In this document: positions 15,295 through 22,907 of the stretch, piece after piece
How positions within the stretch are numbered: the stretch's first letter is position 1
Layout of the letters: the number at the start of each line of letters is the position of its first letter
IMG/VR virus record: IMGVR_UViG_3300043429_000356
Location: 1 to 40,341 of that record
DNA: 40,341 nucleotides
Strand: one strand, 5' to 3'
Origin: a virus
Made by a program: the position numbers and the translations under genes
Notes under the pieces: generated by a model
Told to the model about the DNA's origin: nothing
Seen by the model: the letters and a program-made list of their open reading frames with translations, nothing else
Database searches by the model: none

Positions 15295-15674
15295 TCAAAG
15301 AAGATGCTCCTGTAAACAACGTAGGATCAGGCAATATACCTGGTGCCGGCGTGGCTGCTGCTGGTAAGCCAGCAAACTTTGGCGATGCTATCGTCAGTTC
15401 TGGTGCTGCTAAACAATGGAAGAAACAAAACGCCATGTTTCGCAGAAAGAAGCCTATTATGGAAGAAACATTTGCTGGTGCCACAGTGTTTGAAGTAAAC
15501 TCAAAACTATTTCATTCTCTAACATTGGCAAAGCGCAAGGGTAAGCATTGGCGCACATACTTAGAGGAAGATGATTGTTACGCTGAAATCCGTGAGTGGG
15601 CTATCAAGAACCCTAAGAGTAAGATTGTAGTTCGCAATGAATCCACTGGTGAAATGCGTTATATCAGATATTGA
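15291..15674 (+). CDS. Conserved phage hypothetical protein, 127 aa
   Basis: Begins with the APVNNVGSGNIPGAG motif that opens a family of small phage late proteins, followed by a basic linker (KQWKKQNAMFRRKK) and a C-terminal alpha/beta domain. A possible CATAAATA late element lies in the upstream gene (about 15226-15233). Role unknown. Confidence 0.65.
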   Translation: MIKEDAPVNNVGSGNIPGAGVAAAGKPANFGDAIVSSGAAKQWKKQNAMFRRKKPIMEETFAGATVFEVNSKLFHSLTLAKRKGKHWRTYLEEDDCYAEIREWAIKNPKSKIVVRNESTGEMRYIRY

Positions 15675-15791
15675 GAACAATCATGGCTATCTTGTTTATA
15701 GGGCAGGAAATAAAAAGAACGAGATTGTTCAGACAAATAGCCGTGATCAATAACGGGTTAAACCTCCCTAAGACCCTGCAAACGAGGGAGG
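15675..15791 (+). promoter_or_regulatory. Interleaved inverted repeats in an intergenic leader
   Basis: The 139-base gap contains GAACAATC (15675-15682) complementary to GATTGTTC (15723-15730), and ATGGCTAT (15683-15690) complementary to ATAGCCGT (15737-15744, one G-U). Because the arms interleave they would form a pseudoknot or two alternative stems. A third stem pairs CCTCCC (15763-15768) with GGGAGG (15786-15791). No T-run follows. A 42-codon frame at 15683 is not convincing. Confidence 0.4.
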
Positions 15792-15813
15792 CAAGAAAGG
15801 ATTGGAACTAACA

Positions 15814-16146
15814 ATGTCAGACAAAGACACCAACGAATTTGAAAATGCTGTTGGTGCTGCCGTAACGAAACTGCCACCTGTAATAACCACCATACTTGCT
15901 GTAGGTGGACTGGTAGCGGCTTACTTCATGACAATAGGCGAGTTCAAAGTTAAGGACATGGAAATCCAACAGAAGGTCATTTACCTTGAACAGAAGGTAG
16001 ACCACATAGAAGAAACAATGGATTCCATTAAATCTAAACTTGATGCTCGTGTTCCTGTTGTTGATGCTGATAGACAAGACTTGAGGAAGGAAATTGATAG
16101 CCTCAAGCAAGTTATCCAGGAAATGAAACCTTTACTTAAAAGATAA
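15814..16146 (+). CDS. Single-pass membrane coiled-coil protein, 110 aa
   Basis: ATG 15814 is preferred over TTG 15802. There is one transmembrane helix (about residues 22-42, ending AAYFMTIGEF), then a long heptad-patterned coiled coil (about 48-108). A short cytoplasmic N-terminus with a periplasmic coiled coil would fit an inner-membrane spanin-like or other lysis accessory protein, but no lipoprotein partner is seen, so the role is open. Confidence 0.62.
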   Translation: MSDKDTNEFENAVGAAVTKLPPVITTILAVGGLVAAYFMTIGEFKVKDMEIQQKVIYLEQKVDHIEETMDSIKSKLDARVPVVDADRQDLRKEIDSLKQVIQEMKPLLKR

Positions 16147-16149
16147 CAC

Positions 16150-16178
16150 TTGACATAGTGTCGAGTGAATGATATAGT
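16150..16178 (+). promoter_or_regulatory. Near-consensus sigma70 promoter before primase
   Basis: TTGACA (16150-16155), 17 bp, TATAGT (16173-16178). Located in the short gap before the primase gene at 16205. Confidence 0.8.
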
Positions 16179-16204
16179 CTGTGTTCATTATGTCCAGGTG
16201 AATT

Positions 16205-17245
16205 ATGTCGGTATACATTGATAAGAAATACATATCTCTCCTCGCTCCTAAACTGGCAATGTTCAAGCAGCGGGGAGAGTTTTTATGGAACTTTAGATGC
16301 CCTGTCTGCGGTGACTCGCAGAAGGATAAGATCAAGGCAAGAGGATACATTTACAAGCGCAAAGAAAACTTTGGCTTTATGTGTCACAATTGCGGATCAA
16401 CAATGAAACTGAATAAGTTTATCAAGTATGTTGATCCTGCATTGTATAACGAATACCAGTTAGAAACATTCGTTAAGGCTAATACGGAACCTAAGGTTGA
16501 TGTTAAACAGTTTGTCACCAGACCTGTCTTTAACATTCCTGTTCCGCCGCCGAGAATAGTGTCAACAAATAACAACTTCTATGAACTAGATGGCATTGTT
16601 CCTTGTCATGTGTTGGAGCCAAAGAATCCTGCGAAAAGGTATCTGAAAGAGAGACAGGTTCCTCTTGAAAAACTATTCTACACGGATGACTTTGCACAGT
16701 TTGTTAAGACATACTTTCCAAATGTGGACAAGCAACTATATAAAGAAGCAAGGATTGTAATACCCTTCTTCAATAAGGATGGATTCCTAATCGGCGTTCA
16801 AGGTCGTGCGATTGGCCCATCTAAGATCAAATACATAACGATTAAGATAGATGACAGTGTTCCTAAAATTTTTGGTTGGGATAGATTGGATCCATTGCAA
16901 ACTGTGTATGTGGTTGAGGGACCAATCGATTCTCTTTTCCTTACTAATAGCGTGGCTACTATGGATGCAGCATTATATACTGCTCCTGGCATCATAGGTC
17001 TTGACAAAGATTATGTTTTTGTATATGATAATGAACCTCGTAACAAACAGATAGTGTCCAATATGCGGAAGACTGTTGAAATGGGTCGGAAAGTATGTGT
17101 CTGGCCAGATACTATTCAATACAAAGACATTAATGAAATGGTGATGGGCGGAATGCATCCAAGTGAAATCCAACACATCATAGATAGGAACACATACGAA
17201 GGACTGATGGCGACTATGAAAATGAACCAGTGGGAGAAACTATGA
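16205..17245 (+). CDS. DNA primase, T4 gp61-like, 346 aa
   Basis: An N-terminal zinc ribbon (C32-P-V-C35 and C60-H-N-C63) is followed by a linker and a TOPRIM domain: VYVVEGPIDSLFL with its conserved Glu near residue 238 and a downstream acidic strand VFVYDNEP. The order and length fit the primase that makes lagging-strand primers with the phage helicase. It has its own near-consensus promoter and is coupled to thyX by ATGA. Confidence 0.9.
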   Translation: MSVYIDKKYISLLAPKLAMFKQRGEFLWNFRCPVCGDSQKDKIKARGYIYKRKENFGFMCHNCGSTMKLNKFIKYVDPALYNEYQLETFVKANTEPKVDVKQFVTRPVFNIPVPPPRIVSTNNNFYELDGIVPCHVLEPKNPAKRYLKERQVPLEKLFYTDDFAQFVKTYFPNVDKQLYKEARIVIPFFNKDGFLIGVQGRAIGPSKIKYITIKIDDSVPKIFGWDRLDPLQTVYVVEGPIDSLFLTNSVATMDAALYTAPGIIGLDKDYVFVYDNEPRNKQIVSNMRKTVEMGRKVCVWPDTIQYKDINEMVMGGMHPSEIQHIIDRNTYEGLMATMKMNQWEKL

Positions 17246-18036
17246 ACGACGCTAAGATTATTGCAGTAACACAGCCGCTTATTGAATCGTATAAAGATTT
17301 GGCTAATAATCCTGTCTATATGACACCCAATGAGTTTATCGCATACACCGCACGAGTATCAAATCCATCCAATCAGCATAACACACTAACATCAGAAAAA
17401 CTCCTAAAGTATCTAATCGAACATAAGCATTGGTCACCTTTTGAAATGGTTTCTATCACAATGGAAATCAATACAACTCGTGATATCTCTCACCAGATCA
17501 TTCGCCATCGTTCATTCTCATTCCAAGAGTTTAGCCAGCGTTATGCCGATCCTACTAAGGACATGTCGTTTGTAACGAGAGAGGCAAGACTACAGGACGC
17601 CAAGAACCGTCAGAATAGTATTGAGGTTGATGATTTTCAACTACAGAATAAATGGGAATTACAACAACAATGGGTAATAGATCGTGCGAATTTAGCATAT
17701 CAATGGGCTATCAAATATGGCATAGCAAAGGAACAAGCCAGAGCAATTCTACCAGAAGGTCTAACCACAACCCGTCTATATATGTCAGGGACGCTTAGGA
17801 GTTGGATACATTTTGTCGATGTAAGGGCAGAACAGGGAACTCAAAAAGAGCATAGATTGGTAGCAGAGTCAGCAAGAGAAGAAATACTAAAACACTTTCC
17901 TTCTCTACAAGATTACTGGTTTCCTGAACCAATCAAAATGGAGCGTTTGGGTGAAGAATTTGAGAAAGTTCTTTACGATAACCTAGATGATTTATATGTG
18001 ACGGACGAGAAGAAACCTTGGTGGAAGTTCTGGTAA
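17242..18036 (+). CDS. thyX: Flavin-dependent thymidylate synthase, 264 aa
   Basis: ThyX converts dUMP to dTMP with methylene-tetrahydrofolate, FAD and NADPH. The signature is present at residues 88-100: RHRSFSFQEFSQR, fitting RHRxxSx(N/Q)xxSxR. The substrate-binding C-terminal half (GLTTTRLYMSGTLRSWIHFVDVRAEQGTQKEHR) is also intact. ATG 17242 overlaps the primase stop and is better than GTG 17230. The gene sits with primase and RNR in a DNA-precursor cluster. Confidence 0.95.
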   Translation: MNDAKIIAVTQPLIESYKDLANNPVYMTPNEFIAYTARVSNPSNQHNTLTSEKLLKYLIEHKHWSPFEMVSITMEINTTRDISHQIIRHRSFSFQEFSQRYADPTKDMSFVTREARLQDAKNRQNSIEVDDFQLQNKWELQQQWVIDRANLAYQWAIKYGIAKEQARAILPEGLTTTRLYMSGTLRSWIHFVDVRAEQGTQKEHRLVAESAREEILKHFPSLQDYWFPEPIKMERLGEEFEKVLYDNLDDLYVTDEKKPWWKFW

Positions 18037-18049
18037 AAGTGAAAGATTA

Positions 18050-18056
18050 CTAAATA
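18050..18056 (+). promoter_or_regulatory. Late-promoter-like motif CTAAATA
   Basis: CTAAATA within TACTAAATAGAT, the same 12-mer as at 1988-1999, placed after thyX and before the homing endonuclease leader. Confidence 0.55.
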
Positions 18057-18061
18057 GATGT

Positions 18062-18108
18062 GTAGGCCACGGTTGGGGAACCCGCCTACTCTAACGCTTT
18101 AGGGAGCG
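18062..18108 (+). promoter_or_regulatory. Leader hairpins ahead of the GIY-YIG endonuclease
   Basis: GTAGGC (18062-18067) pairs with GCCTAC (18084-18089), enclosing GGTT-GGGG-AACC (18071-18082). A second small stem CGCT (18095-18098) / AGCG (18105-18108) overlaps the AGGGAG ribosome binding site. T4 homing endonucleases such as I-TevI are known to be silenced on early transcripts by such hairpins and expressed from a nearby late promoter; the layout here is similar. Confidence 0.5.
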
Positions 18109-18113
18109 CCAGC

Positions 18114-18668
18114 ATGTCTATTTATAATCAATCCTATTACATCTACGCCTATATCAGGCAAGACGGAACTCCATACTATATCGGTATGGGTCAAGGTCGC
18201 CGTGCTTGGGAGAAGAAGGCACACAACCGTCATAACATAGCGGTACCACCAGACAAAGAACGCATAGTGATTATGGAGAACAATCTATCACAGGTAGGTG
18301 CCATAGCATTAGAAAGATTCTATATTAGATGGTATGGTAAAAAGTGCGATGGAGGAATACTAAAGAATGTTGCTGACGGTGGAGAAAGTGGTTGTACCGG
18401 ATACAAGTTTAGTGAGGAACAACTACGAGTCCGTGGTGAAGCAATAAGTAAAGGTAAAACGGGCAAGAAAACTGGCCCACAATCAAAAGAGTTGATAGAG
18501 AAAAGAGCAAAGGCCATTTCTTTAGCACAGATGGGTAAAAAGAGACCACGAAAGATTTGTCCTGTATGTGGTGCTAATCTTGACCCAATGAACTATAGTA
18601 AGCATGGCCATGGAAAACAATGTAAGAGGAAGCATAATGGACAGTTTATATCAGGAATTTATCTATAA
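18114..18668 (+). CDS. GIY-YIG homing endonuclease with zinc finger, 184 aa
   Basis: Residues 8-95 are a GIY-YIG nuclease domain (YIYAYI...PYYIGMG, Arg29/Arg30 region, E67 in ALERFYIRWYG). Residues 105-150 carry NUMOD-like DNA-binding repeats (SEEQLRVRGEAISKGKTGKK and SKELIEKRAKAISLAQMGKK). The C-terminus has a CPVCG...H...H...C zinc finger. It is a free-standing Seg-like endonuclease directly upstream of the RNR gene, and its last 32 bases overlap the RNR start, which suggests it spread into this spot. Own late-type promoter and hairpin leader. Confidence 0.85.
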   Translation: MSIYNQSYYIYAYIRQDGTPYYIGMGQGRRAWEKKAHNRHNIAVPPDKERIVIMENNLSQVGAIALERFYIRWYGKKCDGGILKNVADGGESGCTGYKFSEEQLRVRGEAISKGKTGKKTGPQSKELIEKRAKAISLAQMGKKRPRKICPVCGANLDPMNYSKHGHGKQCKRKHNGQFISGIYL

Positions 18669-20529
18669 GAGCAGATACTCACGCTATCTGCCAGAACAAA
18701 ATCGCCGTGAGAATTGGGAAGAGACTATCAATCGTTATCTTGACTTTATGGAATCACACCTAAAGGACAAGTATGGTTATAATATGTTCTCTATGCGTGA
18801 TCGTCTATTCAATGCTATTCATGACATGAAGGTTATGCCTTCCATGAGAGCATTGATGACATCTGGTAAGGCACTTGAACGTGATAACACTTGTGGTTAT
18901 AACTGTTCATTCCTACCTATCGATGATCCAAAGGCTTTTGACGAAGCCATGTTTATTCTTCTATGTGGTACTGGTGTTGGTTTCTCTGTTGAACGTCAGT
19001 TCATCAATCAACTACCAGAGATTCCAGAGAAAATGTTTGATTCTGAAACTATCATATCTGTCCGTGATAGTAAGGAAGGATGGGCCAAGGCTTTGCGTAT
19101 GCTTATCGCATTGCTATACACGGGTGAGATTCCCAAGTGGGATCTGACAAAGGTTCGACCAGCAGGTGCTCCTCTAAAGACATTTGGTGGTCGTTCGTCA
19201 GGTCCTGGCCCGCTTTCAGAATTGTTTAAGTTTGTTGTTAAGATGTTTAAGAACGCACATGGTCGTCGTCTAACATCATTAGAATGTCATGACATTATGT
19301 GTAAGATTGGTGAAGTGGTTGTAGTTGGTGGCGTTCGCCGTTCAGCAATGATTTCACTTTCTAATTTATCAGATGACCGTATGCGTCATGCTAAAGCAGG
19401 TGCTTGGTGGGAAGCAAATCCACAGCGAGCCCTATCAAACAATAGTGCTGTGTATAATGAGAAGCCAGAAGTTGGTACATTCATGCAAGAATGGGTTTCA
19501 CTATACGAAAGCAAATCAGGAGAGAGAGGTTTATTCAGTCGTGAAGCATGTCAGAAAATCGCAAAACGAAACGGAAGAAGAAATGCTGACCAGTTATTCG
19601 GCACCAATCCGTGTAGTGAAATTATCCTTAGACCGTATGGATTTTGTAACCTTACCGAGGTGGTTATCAGAGCCACAGACACTATCGAACAGATTAAGGA
19701 AAAGATTGAGATTGCTACTATTCTCGGTACTTTCCAATCTACTCTCACTGATTTCCCGTATCTAAGAAAGATTTGGGTTAAGAACGCCGAAGAAGAAAGG
19801 CTACTTGGTGTTTCTCTTACAGGCATCTATGACTCCAAGTTGTTTAACAATCCAGAAGATAAGAATATAAAGGAGAGACTAAGTGAACTCCGTGATCATG
19901 CGATCAACACCAATGCTAACCTCGCCGACACACTCGGCATCAACGCAGCAGCAGCCATCACCTGTGTTAAGCCATCAGGAACAGTCTCACAACTCTGTGA
20001 CTCCGCTTCTGGCATTCATCCTCGCCATTCCAATTATTATATCCGTCGTGTGCGTGGTGATAACAAGGATCCTCTCACCCAATTCATGAAGGACAAAGGT
20101 GTACCATGGGAGCCTGACGTTATGAAGCCAGAATCCACAACTGTATTCTCTTTCCCAATGAAAGCACCAAAGGGTGCAGTTGTAAGAGACGATATTGACG
20201 CAATCAAGCATCTTGAACTATGGGCTATCTATCAGGAAGCATGGTGTGAGCATAAGCCATCAGTCACCATTAACGTCAAAGAAAACGAATGGATGAAAGT
20301 TGGTGCGTGGGTGTATGATCACTTTGACGAAATGTCTGGTGTATCATTCTTGCCTCATGATGGTGGTTCATATCGTCAGGCTCCATACGAGGAAATCACA
20401 CAAGACTTGTATGAAGCAATGCTACCAACAATTCCAGAACATCTTGATTGGGACACATTGATTGAAATGGATGACAATGTTGAAGGTGTTCAAACATTAG
20501 CATGTACCGCAGGAGGTTGTGAAATATGA
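18637..20529 (+). CDS. nrdJ: Class II (B12-dependent) ribonucleotide reductase, 630 aa
   Basis: Reduces ribonucleotides using adenosylcobalamin. It resembles the monomeric RTPR type. Active-site pieces are visible: Cys90 in NTCGYNCSF (reducing pair), FGTNPCSEIILRPYGFCNL (Cys326, Glu328, Cys337), and a C-terminal CTAGGC (Cys623/Cys628) shuttle pair. The GGVRRSAMISLSN and AAAITCVKPSGTVSQLCDSASGIHPRHS blocks are typical. ATG 18637 is preceded by AGAGGAA; upstream ATGs lie in the endonuclease and lack a site. At 630 residues it is shorter than the roughly 740-residue Lactobacillus enzyme. It implies a host that makes or imports B12. ATGA overlap with the next gene. Confidence 0.93.
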   Translation: MDSLYQEFIYKSRYSRYLPEQNRRENWEETINRYLDFMESHLKDKYGYNMFSMRDRLFNAIHDMKVMPSMRALMTSGKALERDNTCGYNCSFLPIDDPKAFDEAMFILLCGTGVGFSVERQFINQLPEIPEKMFDSETIISVRDSKEGWAKALRMLIALLYTGEIPKWDLTKVRPAGAPLKTFGGRSSGPGPLSELFKFVVKMFKNAHGRRLTSLECHDIMCKIGEVVVVGGVRRSAMISLSNLSDDRMRHAKAGAWWEANPQRALSNNSAVYNEKPEVGTFMQEWVSLYESKSGERGLFSREACQKIAKRNGRRNADQLFGTNPCSEIILRPYGFCNLTEVVIRATDTIEQIKEKIEIATILGTFQSTLTDFPYLRKIWVKNAEEERLLGVSLTGIYDSKLFNNPEDKNIKERLSELRDHAINTNANLADTLGINAAAAITCVKPSGTVSQLCDSASGIHPRHSNYYIRRVRGDNKDPLTQFMKDKGVPWEPDVMKPESTTVFSFPMKAPKGAVVRDDIDAIKHLELWAIYQEAWCEHKPSVTINVKENEWMKVGAWVYDHFDEMSGVSFLPHDGGSYRQAPYEEITQDLYEAMLPTIPEHLDWDTLIEMDDNVEGVQTLACTAGGCEI

Positions 20530-20927
20530 GAAAGATTATCGTAATGATGGCGATGCTGGCTTCCATGCCAGCGTTCGCCGAAACCAATATCACTATTAGC
20601 AAGTCTCACCAGTTGATGCAGGTTGATAGTGATTATGGCTCGTATCAGTGGCGAGTCTCAACCGCCCGCAAAGGTTATTATACTCCCACTGGTACTTTCC
20701 ATCCTTATTCCCTTCAACTAATGCACTACTCAAAGAAATACGACAATGCCCCTATGCCTCATTCTATCTTTTTTAGCGGTGGTTATGCTATTCACGCTAC
20801 GCCTCATGTGGGTAATCTGGGTCGTCCTGCTTCTCATGGTTGTGTCCGTTTGTCGCCTAGTAATGCGGCTACGCTCTATAGCATTGTAAAGCAGGATTCA
20901 GACACAACGATAAGGATTGTACCATGA
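20526..20927 (+). CDS. Secreted L,D-transpeptidase (YkuD fold), 133 aa
   Basis: A signal peptide (residues 1-18, cleavage at AFA|E) leads into a YkuD catalytic domain with the full motif: H90 followed by S103-H104-G105-C106-V-R108 (HATP...PASHGCVRLS) and TPTGTF at 53-58. Such enzymes form 3-3 peptidoglycan cross-links or attach proteins to the wall in the periplasm. The protein is essentially the catalytic domain alone. It is translationally coupled to RNR by ATGA, so it is made with the replication genes, not the lysis genes. Confidence 0.88.
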   Translation: MRKIIVMMAMLASMPAFAETNITISKSHQLMQVDSDYGSYQWRVSTARKGYYTPTGTFHPYSLQLMHYSKKYDNAPMPHSIFFSGGYAIHATPHVGNLGRPASHGCVRLSPSNAATLYSIVKQDSDTTIRIVP

Positions 20928-21145
20928 TAAAGACTTGGAAAGGAATGGACCTCAACTATGTTAGCAAAGACGTTGCTAACCGTTTCTTCGGTGACATTAT
21001 CAATATGTCAAGAGAAGAACTTGTAAAGCAGATTGTGGAATCACCCATATATAATCTTCTTCCTAAAGAGGATGCTGAAAAACTCAAGTATGAGAATGTG
21101 ATTGAATTTCTTGATGCGAAGAAGAAACTGGAAGAAGCACAATGA
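20924..21145 (+). CDS. Hypothetical protein, 73 aa
   Basis: Coupled by ATGA on both sides. Helical, with an acidic C-terminus and no recognisable motif. Part of a run of tightly overlapping genes from RNR to 22066. Confidence 0.6.
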   Translation: MIKTWKGMDLNYVSKDVANRFFGDIINMSREELVKQIVESPIYNLLPKEDAEKLKYENVIEFLDAKKKLEEAQ

Positions 21146-21507
21146 ACCTATTTCAACTCGGTAAGTTTACCTCACATGCTGGCAATGAACTTGATTGGAA
21201 AATTGAGTGTGACGCACTCACTGACGATGACTGGGAATGTCTTGCTAAGATGATTAGCGAAAAGACAGAGTTTGGTTCTGTCTATGGCATTCCTCGTGGT
21301 GGCACCAAACTTGCTAATGCATTAGAAAAGTATAAGACACCAGGCAGTATCATTCATCTTGTAGTAGATGATGTATGGACAACCGGCAAATCAATGCGTG
21401 AAGTAATGAAGAAAGGTGACCTTGGCTTTGTTGTCTTTGCTCGTCAGAAGATTCCATTTGAACCTGATACTTACACTCGTGCGCTATTCACCATGGAAGT
21501 TTTATGA
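21142..21507 (+). CDS. Small phosphoribosyltransferase-like protein, 121 aa
   Basis: The type I PRTase PRPP loop is clear: LVVDDVWTTGKSM (about 73-85), fitting hhDDhhTTG, and an upstream YGIPRGGTKLA loop matches the pyrophosphate-binding segment. At 121 residues it is shorter than usual enzymes and seems to lack most of the hood that selects the base, so the substrate cannot be assigned. It could act in nucleotide salvage or regulation. Confidence 0.78.
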   Translation: MNLFQLGKFTSHAGNELDWKIECDALTDDDWECLAKMISEKTEFGSVYGIPRGGTKLANALEKYKTPGSIIHLVVDDVWTTGKSMREVMKKGDLGFVVFARQKIPFEPDTYTRALFTMEVL

Positions 21508-21848
21508 ATGAACTGGATGAAATTCTACATGAACAACTACACAATGCCAGGCACATAGCTAAGAAGATGAGGAAAGCAAGGAAGGTGATGGGTCCTGATC
21601 CTTACTTGCTTTCTTGTCAGCAAATGAATGAAAAGAGAATACAATATTTTGAGACTATGATTAGTGAAAAGACCCTGTTACAAAAGAAGTATAAACGAAA
21701 GAAGAAAGAAAAAAATCCAGACATACTGGCTAGGAGTACCTCTTATGAGTGGTATAGAAATTTTATGGTAGTGTCCAATATTGGATATAAAATGATGATT
21801 GAATCGTTCCAAGCCTATATGTCTTACTTTAGAAAGGACAAAGAGTAA
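21504..21848 (+). CDS. Hypothetical basic helical protein, 114 aa
   Basis: Overlaps neighbours at both ends (ATGA and TAATG). Lysine-rich middle (KKYKRKKKEKNP) and mostly helical composition suggest nucleic-acid contact, but no family is recognised. Confidence 0.58.
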   Translation: MNELDEILHEQLHNARHIAKKMRKARKVMGPDPYLLSCQQMNEKRIQYFETMISEKTLLQKKYKRKKKEKNPDILARSTSYEWYRNFMVVSNIGYKMMIESFQAYMSYFRKDKE

Positions 21849-22066
21849 TGGCCGGAGAACGAGCAGCCATATTTGGACAGTTTATAGAACTCTTATCAGA
21901 GAGCGACATTGATGCCGAGAATAGGCAAGCAATGTATGATATACTATTAGAGGTTCTAGAGGAGTTTGAGATTAAAGGTATTGACGGTTATCTTAACATC
22001 GATCCGTCGTTTGATGAAGCCTATAATGAAAAGTATCCGCCTGAATTAGACGAATACGAAGAATAA
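21848..22066 (+). CDS. Hypothetical acidic protein, 72 aa
   Basis: Strongly acidic, ending PPELDEYEE, with a helical N-terminal half. No motif recognised. Starts in a TAATG overlap. Confidence 0.58.
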   Translation: MAGERAAIFGQFIELLSESDIDAENRQAMYDILLEVLEEFEIKGIDGYLNIDPSFDEAYNEKYPPELDEYEE

Positions 22067-22078
22067 CTATATAGGTCT

Positions 22079-22474
22079 ATGACATGGACTTATCAAAACG
22101 AACCACTTACTGAAATTCCAGAGGGCTATCAAGCCTTCGTATATGTTATCACCTGTGTTCCCACGGGTCGAAAGTATATCGGGAAGAAACTATTCAAGTT
22201 TACTCGCTCTACCAAAAAGAAAGGTAAGCGTGTTAAGAAACAGGTCGACTCCGATTGGTTAGATTATTATGGCAGCAATAAAGAACTTTTACACCACGTG
22301 GAAATCTTCGGCAAGGAGAAGTTCACACGAGAGGTCATCCGTTTATGTAAGAGCAAAGGCGAAGCGTCGTATTATGAAGCGAAGGAACAATTTGATCGGG
22401 ATGCGTTGCTTTCGGAAAACTATTACAACTCGTGGATCATGGTCCGAGTGAGGAAGTCACACGTTAAGAAATGA
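22079..22474 (+). CDS. SegE-like GIY-YIG endonuclease, 131 aa
   Basis: The domain arrangement VYVITCVPTGRKYIGKKLF (about 21-39), a basic insertion, DSDWLDYYGSNKELL, and EAKEQFDRDALL with a late Asn (ENYYNSW) fits the SegE-type GIY-YIG nuclease family. No separate DNA-binding domain is present, so it may be a repair or host-DNA nuclease rather than an active mobile element. ATGA overlap with the next gene. Confidence 0.75.
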   Translation: MTWTYQNEPLTEIPEGYQAFVYVITCVPTGRKYIGKKLFKFTRSTKKKGKRVKKQVDSDWLDYYGSNKELLHHVEIFGKEKFTREVIRLCKSKGEASYYEAKEQFDRDALLSENYYNSWIMVRVRKSHVKK

Positions 22475-22662
22475 AACATCTTATCTTGACATTCCTGATA
22501 TTAGGTGTTATGATAACGCCACATAAAGTAGAAAAGAAACATACCTACCGCACCATCTTCGACTATGATCCTAACAAGCAAGAGTTGATTGAACTTTGCT
22601 GCCCACGCAAACCAGATCCTCTATCACCAATGCAACACTTGCCACACCCACAGACTTTCTAA
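22471..22662 (+). CDS. Small signal-anchored protein, 63 aa
   Basis: An N-terminal hydrophobic segment (residues 2-16) precedes a short polar tail with a CC pair and many prolines. It may be secreted or membrane-anchored. A near-consensus promoter lies inside its first codons. Confidence 0.5.
   Translation: MKHLILTFLILGVMITPHKVEKKHTYRTIFDYDPNKQELIELCCPRKPDPLSPMQHLPHPQTF
22486..22514 (+). promoter_or_regulatory. Near-consensus sigma70 promoter inside the 63-aa ORF
   Basis: TTGACA (22486-22491), 17 bp, TATGAT (22509-22514). Would drive glutaredoxin and following genes. Confidence 0.6.
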
Positions 22663-22673
22663 ATGGAGATATC

Positions 22674-22907
22674 ATGATTACAGTGTATTCAAAAGATCAA
22701 TGCGTATTCTGCGACAAAGCAATCACCCTTCTAAAACTAAAAGCCAAGGATCATGTTGTCTATAAGTTAGGCAAGGACTTTGACCGAGACACGATTTTGG
22801 AAATGTTTCCAGACGCTAGAACTTTTCCTATTATCACTATTGACAAAGAGTTCATTGGCGGCTATAATGAGTTGGAGAAAATGATCAATGAAGGAAAACT
22901 CAAATGA
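22674..22907 (+). CDS. Glutaredoxin, 77 aa
   Basis: The thioredoxin-fold start ITVYSKDQCVFCDKAITLL holds the CVFC redox pair (residues 9-12). TFPIITIDKEFIGGYNELEK carries the cis-Pro and the GG glutathione-binding segment. Size fits T4 NrdC-like proteins. It is a likely electron donor to the RNR at 18637. ATG 22674 with GGAGAT upstream is chosen over far-upstream codons that would overlap another gene. Confidence 0.9.
   Translation: MITVYSKDQCVFCDKAITLLKLKAKDHVVYKLGKDFDRDTILEMFPDARTFPIITIDKEFIGGYNELEKMINEGKLK
22840..22868 (+). promoter_or_regulatory. Consensus sigma70 promoter inside glutaredoxin
   Basis: TTGACA (22840-22845), exactly 17 bp, TATAAT (22863-22868), in the last third of the glutaredoxin gene; it would start transcripts for the gene at 22904. 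Confidence 0.7.

Noticed and set aside
15683-15811. 42-codon ORF between the conserved protein and the coiled-coil protein
   Set aside because: Weak ribosome site, unremarkable composition, and the region is better explained by the interleaved inverted repeats.
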